Source: Rhynchonema sp. JSB1_4 (Eukaryota > Nematoda > Chromadorea > Monhysterida > Xyalidae). Taken from it: a DNA stretch of 64,000 bases. The stretch lies in assembly GCA_030248065.1 (NCBI GenBank), contig JASAMV010001079.1, forward strand, positions 1 through 64,000. The letters are read 5' to 3'. The stretch's first letter is position 1. Every line of letters starts with the position of its first letter. Made by a program: the position numbers and the translations under genes. Under the pieces are notes generated by a model, which saw only the letters and a program-made list of their open reading frames with translations, was not told the DNA's origin and did not search any database. Positions 48,394 to 61,918 of the stretch are shown here, one piece after another.

Positions 48394-50788
48394 TCAATAT
48401 GTCCAATTGGTGGAGGAGCCGGTATTTTTTCGGTCGCCAGATTTGGTGGATTTCTTCAGCAGTCGATTTAGTTCGGTTTCAATTTGCCCAAAATCGGGTC
48501 GATCTGCCGGTTTCGTCTCGATACATTGCATCACAATGGCGCGCACCTGAGTCGGTGTGAAACATCATGAAGAGCAAACAGTCATCAAGTTGTTGCTATC
48601 ATGCCCATCGATGGTGTGTTCGACCGTGTGACAGCACCTGTCCAATCAAAGTAAATTTGAAAACAACCGTACGTCAGATGGCATCGATTCGACTTTCTCA
48701 AATTCGATTTTGTACCCATTTTTCACCGCGGCACCCACTTCGGCTGCATTCATACCCGGATACGGCTCGGTCCCGTCGTTGTAGATCTCCCAGACTGTCA
48801 CCGCTGAAAGTGTCAGTTTTGGGTAATCAATTTTCGGAATGGTATTTTTATGACGACACGAAATCCTCGTCATTATTTTTCAAAGCATACCGAACGACCA
48901 GACATCGGTCTTGAGGCTGTAGGACGCGGTGCGCAGCGTTTCGGGCGCCAGCCATCGAATCGGCACTTTCACGTTCTTGCTCATTTTGTATGTGTGACCT
49001 GTGGGTGTGATCAACTGATGTTTCATGTCCCAACAGTTGGTGATGTTTCAGTGTCCCCAGCAGTCTACCTTCGATAGCCAATCCGAAATCGGCCACTTTC
49101 ACGGTGCTGCCATCGGCGACCAAACAATTGCGAGCGGCGATGTCGCGATGGATTTGGGGTGGTTGACGGGTGTGCAGGTAGTGCATGCCGCATGCTGTGT
49201 CCGCGCAGAATTTCAACTGGCAACAGATGCATACATAGATTCGTTTCATGATATTTTTTCAATTCAAATAGTGAAACAGTTTACTGACTTTCAGATACGG
49301 TGTGATTTTGCCGATGTTCTTCGCCAGATACGTGTCCAACGAGCCGCCGCTCACCAGCTCCATCACGATCATCACCTTGAAAACATATCTTTGGGAAAAA
49401 TAGCTAAACCGAGCTCTTTTACACACAAACTTGATGAAAATGGATTATTCCGGATGCATAAAGCTAACTGACCGGTTGTTGTTGCGCGGCCACACCATAG
49501 AATCGGACAATATTCGGGTGATTGAGTTTCTGCATCAGGCGCATTTCGCTCATCAACTCGCAGATTTGTTCTTTGGATAGTCGTTGGTCCTGAAAAGAAA
49601 CACAAGATAAGAGCGAGAGTGAATTATCGGATTACAAATGAAATAAAATCAGCGATAATTTATGCACTTCATTGGATCGTTTGATGGCCACGGGAACCAC
49701 TCGTCCGTCAGTATATTTCAGTGTTCCCTTGTACACCTGCCGAAAAGGGGGGGAGAAATTCACTTCAATGGTCCGTGATTTTAACCAATGAGAAATGACC
49801 GCCGCAGCAGTAACCTCGCCGAACGCGCCCTCGCCGATTTTCTTCTTGAGCGTCACCTGTTCGTGTCGCAGTTCCCATGACTGACGTGGAATCGGATTCA
49901 TCAACACGTACGGGAACGTCGGTAGATTGGTGTTCTTTTTCTGAAAAAAAACAGCGGATCAACTGGACCGGGGGCGTAAGCCTTCACCGCACGGACTACC
50001 GAAACCTCAAACTACCGTAATCGCAACTACTGTACGTACAAATGTAAGTACCGTAAGTATGAAGAACTATAGCGTAACTACTGCGCAACCTCAACCCCAA
50101 GCACCGTAACGTAACCAACGTAGTAGTAGTTGATGAGGTCGGTGATGGATTTGAATCGTTGTCCAGCATCGGTGGGATCGACCGCATAACCGCGGGACGC
50201 CGAATGCTGCAAAGTGTATAAGAAAGGTATTGCCCCAAATTCAATATTCAGTATCAGCCAATGATAACCTGAATGACCACGTGCTTGTCTTTCCCATCCC
50301 AGTAGACGCTGATCACGAAACGACGTTCGCCGCTCACTGAATACGGAGTCAAAAATAAAATCAAGTATAAATATTGAAATACATCCGGCAAACCTTCCGT
50401 GTCGCGCACGAGAAAATCACCCTGCTTCCACAGCATTTTGTTGATGTCGGCGCGTGGGATCAGGCCATGGTACCTGTTAATTTTGACTCAACGTTGGTGT
50501 CACAAATATAAAAGCTATGCAAATAAAATCTGCGACAGACCATTGTTGGTCTTCGAGCTTGTTGCCGGCTCGATCGCTGATCGAACCCGAGTGCACCGAC
50601 TTTATTTCACTTTGTACAACGTTCGCCTGATTTGACTGAAAAATTTTAATAATTTATAAGAAAACTTAGTCAGCTTGAACCATCAGCCAGCCGGACGCGT
50701 GACCAACCCGTTTGATTGGTTTGGTGGATGAAGATTTAGCAGACTTGCTTTTCGATTTCTTTGGTGTTGTTGATGAAGTGCTCGGCAT
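48394..50788 (-). CDS. SH2-domain non-receptor tyrosine kinase 1 (Fes/Fer-like)
   Basis: Nematode genomes carry expanded families of short SH2-kinases, several acting in the male germ line. The start reads [20 protein letters not shown] (basic, disordered). An SH2 domain follows ([20 protein letters not shown] with LVRDTEG, then [19 protein letters not shown]). The kinase has the glycine loop [17 protein letters not shown] lysine, [39 protein letters not shown], catalytic loop [29 protein letters not shown] spliced to [20 protein letters not shown], then [10 protein letters not shown] and [12 protein letters not shown]. It ends STNWTY. All catalytic motifs are intact. The activation-segment intron is 48999-49068 (70 bp) and carries two copies of the 10-mer. 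It has no F-BAR domain, unlike vertebrate Fes/Fer. Confidence 0.9.
48558..48567 (-). promoter_or_regulatory. TGATGTTTCA motif near an acceptor in kinase 1
   Basis: The sense strand reads TGATGTTTCACACCGACTCAG before the exon beginning [12 protein letters not shown], so the motif lies about 11 bases upstream of the acceptor. In kinase 2 the equivalent acceptor is formed by the motif itself. Confidence 0.6.
48999..49068 (-). other. Activation-loop intron of kinase 1 carrying two 10-mer copies
   Basis: Donor GAAG/GTAGAC and acceptor CCCACAG/GTCACAC restore the [13 protein letters not shown] frame. TGAAACATCA occurs at 49041-49050 and 49016-49025 (sense orientation), 25 bases apart. Confidence 0.7.
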
Positions 50789-51527
50789 GCTTGTTTATTG
50801 TTTTGATTGGTTGAATCTGAATAACTTCAAGTGCAATATTGTGTGCTAACAGACTTTGTCACAAGTTTTCCATAATCTATCAATGTCAAATCACGAAATG
50901 AACATCGGTTGAATAAATGACGCGAAACTAAACTGTCATCTCAATCAGTGGCAACAACTTCAAAAAATCGACTTTAAAATGAATACCAACTCAGTAAACC
51001 ACAAACCGAAACCAACTTCAAATCGGTCAGCGCTCACTCGGATGCACCAATTTGGTGTCCGGTTTGATGATGCAATTGAATCGGGACGGTCAAAATCGGT
51101 GAATGAAAGGTTGATGATCGGGCTTGGGTTCGAAAGTTGATGGCGAAATCGGTGTGTTGGATGGTTTGTTGGATGGTTACGGTAAAGAGAATAAAAGTGA
51201 AATAAAACAGGGAAAAAGCAGTCGGCGAGTATAGCGAGCTTTATGCAGTCCACCCCTCTTTCCAAAACGGAACCCAAATCAAACGCAGACCTTTGATGGT
51301 TGGTCGACCTGACACTTACTGGTCACGGTCAACAAACTGTCACTGTGGAGGATCCACTTGACCCACGACTGATTTTACTGCGGTGTGAAGGAAATAAATC
51401 AGTTATTGCATTGCATTTTTTGGTTTCACATGGTCGGTTTAATTTTGATATCACAATATTCTTTTGTCCATAATTTTGTTTCGTTTCGATGAAAATTTGC
51501 ATGTATGCATTTTTGTGGTTGTTTCTG
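50789..51527. other. Spacer between the two kinase genes
   Basis: About 740 bp without a recognised gene. It should contain the kinase 1 promoter and the kinase 2 3' end. Confidence 0.55.
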
Positions 51528-54011
51528 TCAATAGGTCCAATTGGATGAGCCTGCCTTTCCGGCTTTCGTATTTGATTTCTTCCACAAACGGTTCAGTTCG
51601 GCTTCAATTTGGCCAAAATCGGGTCGGTCGTCTGGTTTGGTCGCAATACAGCTGACGGCAACAGCACGCACCTGAAACATCAACTGCGAAGACATTTCGA
51701 GTTGTGCGGCGTGTTTTTAGTTGCCCGCGTCGATCTGTATTTGACTGTCGGTGGGACCAGGTTATCGTCAATGCGAGTGCACCACTTGACCACATAGCCC
51801 AAAACCAGCTGCGAGCTGGAGTACTGGTATTGGAGAAACAAACGAAGTACCGCAAATAGATAGCACACAATGTCAATTTGACAAATTTCTGCCAAAAATG
51901 GTCACACATGACGTACGTCCGATGGCATTGACTTGACTTTGTCGAATTCGATTTTGTATCCATTCTTGACCGATGTGCCCACTTCGGCTGCATTCATGCC
52001 GGGATATGGTTCGGCGCCATCGTTGTAGATCTCCCAGACGGTGATCGCTGCAAATTTGAAACTTCATAGAACACAGTAAAAGATTGAATGCAATAATGGG
52101 AAATATGCATGTACCGAACGACCAGACATCGGTCTTGAGGCTGTAGGACGCGGTGCGCAGCGTTTCGGGCGCCAGCCATCGAATCGGCACTTTCACGTTC
52201 TTGCTCATTTTGTATGTGTGACCTGAGGGCGTGATCAACTGATGTTTCATGTCCCAACAGTTGGTGATGTTTCAGTGTCCCCAGCAGTCTACCTTCTATA
52301 GCCAATCCGAAATCGGCCACTTTCACGGTGCTGCCATCGGCGACCAAACAATTGCGAGCGGCGATGTCGCGATGGATTTGGGGTGGTTGACGGGTGTGCA
52401 GGTAGTGCATGCCGCATGCTGTGTCCGCGCAGAATTTCAACTGAAATCAACCATTATTTTTGCAATACAAACGCATGAATTAGTCGACTGACTTTGAGAT
52501 TGGGTGTGATTTTGCCGATGTTCTTCGCCAGATACGTGTCCAACGAACCGCCGCTCACCAGTTCCATCACGATCATCACCTGAAAGGGTCAAGTGATGTT
52601 TCATCATGGCTGAATGGGTGTCCCATGTTCACCAACAATGGCCATGATATAACAACAACAATGAGTGCGCATGGGCATGATAACAACTAGGGCTATAATG
52701 TGTTCCGATGAAAACTGACTGGCTGCGTTTCGGCCGCAACACCATAGAATCTGACGATGTTTTTGTGGTTGAGTTTCTGCATCAATCGCATTTCGCTCAT
52801 CAGCTCACACACTTGTTCTTTGGTCAGATGTTGGTCCTGAAACATCATCAAGGCTTGTCTCAACATTGTGGACAAGAGCGAAACATCCGCCAGTTCACCT
52901 CGTTCGATCGTTTTATGGCCACCGGAATCACCTTGCCATCAGGCCACTTCAGCGTGCCTTTGTACACCTGAAAAGAATTGGTAACGTTATTAATGGATAG
53001 CATAGCGGAAGCGCTTCAGAAATGAGAAATAACATAAAACTGCAGTTTCTTGCCTCGCCGAACGCGCCTTCGCCAATTTTCTTCTTCAATGTGATCTGTT
53101 CGTGTCGCAATTCCCATGGCTGACGTGGAATCGGATTTATCAATACGTACGGAAACGTCGGCAGATTGACGCCTTTGGTCTGAAACGTCGCCGCACTTCA
53201 AGCATCCCAAATGGCGCACCCCAATTACCGAAACGCCGTAACCGTAACTACCGTAACCTACATTGTAATGATCGATGAGCGCGGTGACGGATTTGAATCG
53301 TTGTCCAGCATCGGTGGGATCGACCGCATAACCGCGGGATTTCGAATGCTACAATTTGATTGAAAGCGATACCTACGGGTGGTTTTTGCAGCTTGATTTC
53401 CAACTTTTCTTATCTCTTTTGCTTGGAATCTAAGAGCATCACCTGAATGACCACGTGTTTGTCTTTGCCATCCCAGAACACACTGATCACGTAACGACGT
53501 TCACCGTTCACTGAATCAAACGCGATCTCAAATGATGAAGATACAAAATTAGAAAAATGTTTTCACGTCTACCTTCAGTATCGCGCACGATAAAATCGCC
53601 CTGTTTTCGCAACATTTTGTTGATATCGGCACGTGGAATCAGGCCATGGTACCTGCAAAGAAAACATATTTGCCCTAAATCTTGGCACAAGTGCCAAGGC
53701 ACCTACCATTGTTGGTCTTCGACTTTCGGACCGGTTGGGTCACTGATTTGAGAACTGGATCGGACGGATTTCACAGCGCTTTGTGTCACACTCGCAACGG
53801 CCGAATGCCGCTGAAAATTTTGCATTTTTCCCCTCATTTTGGCAAGATCTAAAAACTTGTTTGTTCCGAACCACTACTGCCCGTTCAGTATGGCACTAAC
53901 TGCTGGTGAGCTGCTGTTCTTTGTGGTGATTCGACCGTCTCTGGATTTGCTCCTTGGCGTGTTGGATTGTGATGAACTTTTCGATGTTTTGGCCACTTTG
54001 GTGTTGCTCAT
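51528..54011 (-). CDS. SH2-domain non-receptor tyrosine kinase 2 (Fes/Fer-like)
   Basis: Tandem paralogue of kinase 1. The start reads [20 protein letters not shown] (basic, disordered), followed by SH2 ([27 protein letters not shown]), [10 protein letters not shown] in the glycine loop, [66 protein letters not shown] and the tail SSNWTY. In the glycine loop the exon ends in GEA where kinase 1 reads GEV; the junction there is not fully resolved, so the residue is uncertain. The block 52113-52443 is almost identical to 48889-49219 of kinase 1, intron included, while other introns have diverged. The motif TGATGTTTCAG forms the acceptors at about 51673 and 52838. Confidence 0.9.
51673..51682 (-). 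promoter_or_regulatory. TGATGTTTCA motif forming an acceptor in kinase 2
   Basis: The sense strand TTGATGTTTCAG is followed directly by the exon coding [12 protein letters not shown]. Confidence 0.75.
52223..52292 (-). other. Activation-loop intron of kinase 2 carrying two 10-mer copies
   Basis: Same 70-bp intron as in kinase 1, with copies at 52240-52249 and 52265-52274. Only a few base differences separate it from the kinase 1 intron. Confidence 0.7.
52594..52603 (-). promoter_or_regulatory. TGAAACATCA motif upstream of an acceptor in kinase 2
   Basis: Lies about 15 bases before the acceptor CCCTTTCAG that precedes the exon for [11 protein letters not shown]. Confidence 0.6.
52838..52847 (-). 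promoter_or_regulatory. TGATGTTTCA motif forming an acceptor in kinase 2
   Basis: The sense strand GATGATGTTTCAG is followed directly by the exon coding [17 protein letters not shown]. Confidence 0.75.
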
Positions 54012-55908
54012 ATTTTTTGATTGGGTAGGGATAAATTTGGGTCGGAAATTTGTCACAATTTGGTCTCAGAAGGGTACAAAGGCCGATGGATCAGCCTACC
54101 GGCCGATTGGATAATTGATATGTTACTGATCGATCGGTGTGGGATTCTGCCTGTGCTCGATTTTTAGCTGAGAAAGGTGCTGATGATTAGATTGTGGATC
54201 GAATAGAAGATTGAGTTTGGGAAAAGTCGATGTTACTGTAAATTGGATAATGGGAAATGAGAAGGTGAAAATCTGGTATAAGGCAAAAGGAAGATCAATA
54301 AATCCGTCGCCCCAGGTCCAATTTCGCAAGAGTACTGCATTTTATCTTTTTCTTATATTCATACCTGTTTGCCTGTCTTCGTTGAGTGTGATTGCTTACA
54401 TATTAGTCAATTAAAATTTTTCTGACGAGATGGGTTGTTTTTAGCAGCTGTCAATAAGTAACGGCACTGCGTTGTGAACGGAAAAGTGTCCGGTAAAATA
54501 AGGCACGTTATCGGGGCTGGATTTAAAAAATAGTTTTATTTTTTCACTGTTTTATTTTAAAATTTTAAAAAGTAAGGCCACTTTTTGAATATTTTTTCAC
54601 TTTTTTTCGTTATTTTCTCACTTTTTGAGTTAAAAAGGGATGTTTTCGTGCGTTTTATTGCTCATGAATCTCAAAAAATCGCCTGTGGCGCTTATATTTC
54701 AGTCCGAAATAGTATTGTGATCGACTCATACAGTTCCCAGACATCCCAACAACCGTTACATGTATAATGTAGGACACCCCGTACCGTACACTGTGCAGTT
54801 AATGAGCGCCCCGCAAGCTATCGACAGACTCCACGTTGCTCGCCTGTTTGCAGTGGTCGTGGATTAGTCATTTTTTGTTGGTTTCGTGATCGTGACACAA
54901 AATTAGTTTGGTGCAAGTCTTTATCTCTATTCAAATTTATCACAAAACATCGCAAACAGAAGGTTGGCCTTCTCTTTGTCATTATACCCACAGAGTTACT
55001 TCGAGGTTCACAAAGTCATGGCCAAAGGGATTCGATCGCATTTGATCGACGTAAACATGCAAGTCAGTGGAACAGTTCTCTACCCTCGAAACATACCTGA
55101 CTAACATGATTTCAGCAATTTCATTCTTCAAGAAACCAATTTTTTAGTGGTCCGGAATAAAAAAAGTGATTTTTTAAAAAAATTAAAGGATTTGTTTTTT
55201 AAAAAAAGTTAGATAAAATTTTTTTAATCCAACCTGCTCGTTTTGCGTTAGTCGCTTTGTGCCCGATAAAGGTAGATACTTTGTACAGAACATGTTGATC
55301 GTCTTTTCTTGTGGGATCGTCATCGGGAAACCTTGAGCAGCGAATTCTTACCTCTGCATTTTGGAAGCAAAAAGAACTTTGTCAGAACTAAGCAGTGCAG
55401 GAGTGAAATTTCGATGATTATCAACATTTTACCAGTCGTTGCTATACCTACGTGCAGCTTGCACCCGCGAAGGACTCAATAACAACCAATTAATTATCGA
55501 ACTGAGTTGGTGTTTACGCGAATTGTAATGAAGATTGATGGTGGTTGAAATTTGTTCAGCAACCTTGAATACCCTGATAACCCGCAGTTGTTTCTCTCAT
55601 TGCGTCAGTCAACACAGTATCACTTTTGCGTGTTTACCGTCGCGAACCCACGTGTGACTGCTGAAAACATGTACGCGCTACACGATAGGCAAGTCAAATG
55701 AGGTCTACTGGGATACGCAACAATATGAATTGCGCGTCGCATTTGCTCATATCAGACACAACCACATGCCTGCCCATAGAAACAACTTTAACGCCAGCCG
55801 GAAGTAGTGACACCAGTAAATCTTAATTTTTTTCAAAAGTCACGTGACCAACGGTCCGATCACCAAGCTCAAATTATTGTTTATAGAAACCTGGTTAATC
55901 CTGGGCTC
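54012..55908. other. Intergenic region between kinase 2 and the GPCR
   Basis: About 1.9 kb of AT-rich sequence with no credible coding exon. It is expected to contain divergent upstream regions of kinase 2 and the receptor. Confidence 0.55.
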
Positions 55909-58020
55909 ATGGCAATTTCATCATCTGAGCACAATTCGTCCAACACCAGTGACGGTTCATTGTCCAATAACATGACCATGATATTGTCCAACCCCAACGC
56001 AACGTTGCATCTATTGCTGGTGACAGTGACGTACACACGCACGTTGATTGGCTGCTGGGGCACATGCACAAATGGACTGATCCTGTACATTTTCGTGCGA
56101 TTCAAACAAATGCGCAAACACACTGAGACCACTTCGCTATGGTTGTTGGCCGTGTTTGATTTTATCGTTAACATCAGGGCACCGATATATTTTCTCAGCA
56201 CACAATACGATGTGCCGATAATGGCAAGACTGACAGGTGATGTTTCATTTGATGAGCTGAAGGGGAGGATGGATCACTCTGAAGGACACTGGGTTTGATC
56301 GAGGGGACCTTGGATGTAAAAATGTATTAGACTGAGCCGTAAGCTGTGTAGCAGGTCGAATTTTGTGACTTGTGTGGGCAGACCTTGACTACAATTCCAC
56401 GCTGAACTTGAGGAGCGTGAAATGTAATGCAAGACATCTGATCGCGCACAATGTTTGAACTTGCAACTGGATTATGTACCCGCTGTGGATGACTCTATAG
56501 CTGTGACAACGAGTACGACCCATCTCTGCATTTTCATTCAGGCCTTCCCACGTTCATTTCGACACGTGTAGGTGTGCGTATCCTACTGTACACGGCCATT
56601 GATCGTCTAATCGCCATTTGTCGACCATTCAAACATCGACATTTCAACCACCGACGACGTGCACTGGTTGTGATCGGGCTGTTTCTCGCATGGGCAATTG
56701 CTGAGGCTATCGTGCTCGCAAGGAGTAGATCTGATCCGACAGGTTCTGTGCGGTCAATTTTGAATACAATTTGGTCACCAATCTGCCGTTGGCCTTTTAA
56801 CGGTATCACACTAGGAAGGGAAAGAAAATTCAACTGCCGATCGATTCAGTGCAGATGGTTGAAACATGGTCGCAGTTTTATTGGATTCACTGTAACCGAT
56901 GTTGAATCTCAGTCCTGCCCAGCCGATCCCGTTGATTGGTCCGGTCTTTGTCAGGTGGTCCAACAATCACGCTGGTCTAAAGCAGTGCGGTTTCAGGAAC
57001 CGAAAAGAAGCCGTGGTTTGTAGCACTAATGGGCGTAACTACCTGGCTCACCCTCCTAGTTCTGGCGATGGTTTACGTGCTGTTGCTGCATTACCACAAG
57101 GTGAAAGTTGCTGGCTCAGCAGCGGATCACAGTCACATCGAACCGAGCACCAGCACAAACAGTCAGCATGAAACATTAGCAGCTAAGCGACGCGCGCGAC
57201 AACTGAATAAGATTGTGATTGCAGCGATAGCCAGCTGTGTGACGTTTTGTGGTCAGTTTGTTTATTGTGATGAGTACGTGAAACGCCAGTTGAGATAATT
57301 TCATTTATGCTAAGATTGAATGTTTTGCACTGATCCGAGGCATGAGAGCAACGTTTTGTGGGTCACGTGGCCATCTGGTGCATTCGTACTGATGTATATT
57401 ATACGTATAGGCAATCCGCCAGCTCATGGCACTCAACACTCAGGCTGCATGCCACATTACTGCCGTCAATGAATGCATCTATTCCCTGCAGTTATCCTTT
57501 GAAACATCCCCAAATTTTGCAACAATACAGAAAAGTGTTATGTCAAGCAGCTAATGAAAACGGAGTAAATTGAAAGGCGGCCATCAAAGTGGGACACTCG
57601 TTCAAAATTTACATTTTGTTTAGAAAATGGCGTGTGCTGCTGCATGCGCTGTGTATAAAAAGTGCCATATAGGCAATCAATGGATTGCCTATGCGCTGAT
57701 GTTCTGGTGCACCGTACCACGTGTGCGAAAACAAGAGACGAAACAAGAACAACTGACCATTTCTTGTTTCAGGCGCGCCCTACGTGCAACTGGGCATTGT
57801 ATCCCTCGCCGCACCCAGCTACAGGCCGGCAGCCCAAAGTTTCCTATCAGTGGGATTCCAGCTAAACGCCATGGTCAACCTTTTTCTCTACACTTGGCAC
57901 CACTCCGAGTTCAAAATCTGCCTCAGGCAAGTTTTCTGCATGAAACCGAACACACAGCCGGCTGGCTTGGTGACGTACAACGCGAATAATAATGTGGTGC
58001 ACGTTAAACAAACAAACTAA
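55909..58020 (+). CDS. Orphan class A (rhodopsin-like) G-protein-coupled receptor
   Basis: Four exons join in phase to 343 residues: 55909-56236, 56542-56742, 56997-57251 and 57773-58020. An N-terminal tail rich in Asn-X-Ser/Thr sites precedes TM1 (LIGCWGTCTNGLILYIFVRF; the family's GN is TN here). TM2 has LLAVFDFIVN, TM3 ends YTAIDRLIAICRPF (DRL in place of DRY), TM4 is ALVVIGLFLAWAIAEAIVL, TM5 is VTTWLTLLVLAMVYVLLL, TM6 follows a basic loop (AKRRARQLNKIVIAAIASCV), and TM7 is FQLNAMVNLFLYTWHHSEFK, an NPxxY-like NLFLY. The second extracellular loop as reconstructed is very short; exon 2 may extend further. Ligand unknown. The first intron starts GTGATGTTTCA. Confidence 0.82.
56238..56247 (+). 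promoter_or_regulatory. TGATGTTTCA motif at the GPCR intron 1 donor
   Basis: The exon ends CTGACAG and the intron reads GTGATGTTTCATTT, so the motif begins at its second base. Confidence 0.65.
57334..57394. repeat. Short dispersed intronic repeat, copy 2
   Basis: In GPCR intron 3. It shares GAGAGCAAC and CGTGGCCATCTGGTGCATTC (one or two changes) with the NSUN6 intron copy at 26572-26632. Confidence 0.55.
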
Positions 58021-58125
58021 CATGGGACCTAGATCAATAGGACGTGGATCATTTATGATTTTGATGGAATATTATTTTGTATGGCATGCAAAACTCTTCT
58101 CTTTCGTGAATCACACAAATGTTTA

Positions 58126-59323
58126 AGGGCGAACTTAGGTTAAATCCGGAATCCGGAAATAATTACATGCAAAAATAATAAACTATTTCCGGATGCAGAA
58201 CACCACCTGCGTTTTCCGGAAATATTTCCGGATTCCGGATGAAATTTTGGTTTTGCGTTTTCCGGAAATATTTCCGGATTCCGGATGAAATTTTGGTTTT
58301 GCGTTTTCCGGAAATGAAATCTGGACGTCAAGTCATCAGGTCCCTCGATGAATATTTATGTCCAATAGGAATTTAAAACGCACATGGTAATGATTGTGTA
58401 CATTGTCGTTCTGTCGTTGAGTCTTTTGTTTATTATTGTTGGATTTGTACGCATTGTGTCGTCTCAATGAAAAATGATCAATTTAGTTGGGTTATTGCTG
58501 AAATAAAGTTTTTTAGCGGAGGACAGATCAAATAGGTGAACATTTTTATTCGGTAATGCCAAATATTTTGAACAGACCTCAACATGGTGATAACAGTTAT
58601 GGAAATCAGCCTGTACTGTATTACATGACTATAAAACAAGTCCTGTATTGTCGCAAACTTTTTAATCAAGTTACTCGCTCACCTGCACCACCCGCACATT
58701 TTGCCTACCGTACCTTGCCGTTCATCGAAGAGTTTGGTTGTAGGTTAGCAGAAGTTCGCCCTTGTACCTACCTACATCTGCAGTTTATCTGTTCATTTGT
58801 TTGTTACGATGCATATCTCATCATATGCGACTAAAATGACGTTTCACATTCGTGAACAAAATGCAGTTAAAAACAACAAGGTGTTAAATCTGGAGCAAAA
58901 GTCACATCGCTTACAATAAACTTGCACCAAATACTTAAAAAAGTGATTGGTTTGAAAAAGCAATGTATCCCTAGATCGTGTTATGTAATTTAAACAAATC
59001 AGCAACAAAGGTCATGCAGCGCAGCTTATTGTGATGTGTAGTATGTATTTATCAGGTGCATAAAACTATAACAGGGAGCGAACACATCAACGACAACTCC
59101 GAACAGCAGTTTCTGCGTGCTGTTTGGTCGAAATATTTCCGGAAAACGCAAAAATAAAATAGTAATCCGGAATCCGGAAATATTTCCGGATTCCGGATGA
59201 AATTTTGGTTTTGCGTTTTCCGGAAATATTTCCGGAAAACGCAAAAATAAAAAAGTCATCCGGAAATCGGAATCCGGAAATATTTCCGGATTCCGGATTC
59301 CGTGTTCTACCTAAGTCCGCCCT
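58126..59323. mobile_element. CCGGAAATATTTCCGG repeat element bounded by inverted ends
   Basis: The left end AGGGCGAACTTAGGT (58126-58140) is matched inverted by ACCTAAGTCCGCCCT (59309-59323). Dense palindromes of the type TCCGGAAATATTTCCGGA occur just inside both ends. On the left is a tandem repeat with a 46-bp period (about 58208-58310). The middle (about 58.34-59.12 kb) is ordinary AT-rich DNA. It is either one 1.2-kb element or two related MITEs in opposite orientation. No transposase is seen. Confidence 0.6.
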
Positions 59324-59487
59324 AAAACACAATTTATGCCTTCAATAAGAGCAAACGATCGGTAAAAATCAAAAAATCACAAAACGCGGGCAACAAAACT
59401 CACACGATCACGTTAGTTAATGAACAAGTCGAATACATAATAGCGTGAAATACCAAACTTAATCGTTGCATAACAAAAGCCAACAGT

Positions 59488-61918
<2,431 letters not shown>

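Noticed and set aside
48999..49068. Two direct copies of TGAAACATCA 25 bases apart, whose recombination would restore the kinase frame (an excised-segment or IES-like idea)
   Set aside because: A normal GT-AG intron from GAAG/GTAGAC to CCCACAG/GTCACAC also restores the frame and gives [13 protein letters not shown], which fits the kinase family better.
56542..56900. Continuous reading of GPCR exon 2 past 56742 as a long second extracellular loop
   Set aside because: The shorter exon with donor at 56743 joins in phase to TM5. The longer frame would need another donor. It is left as a noted alternative.
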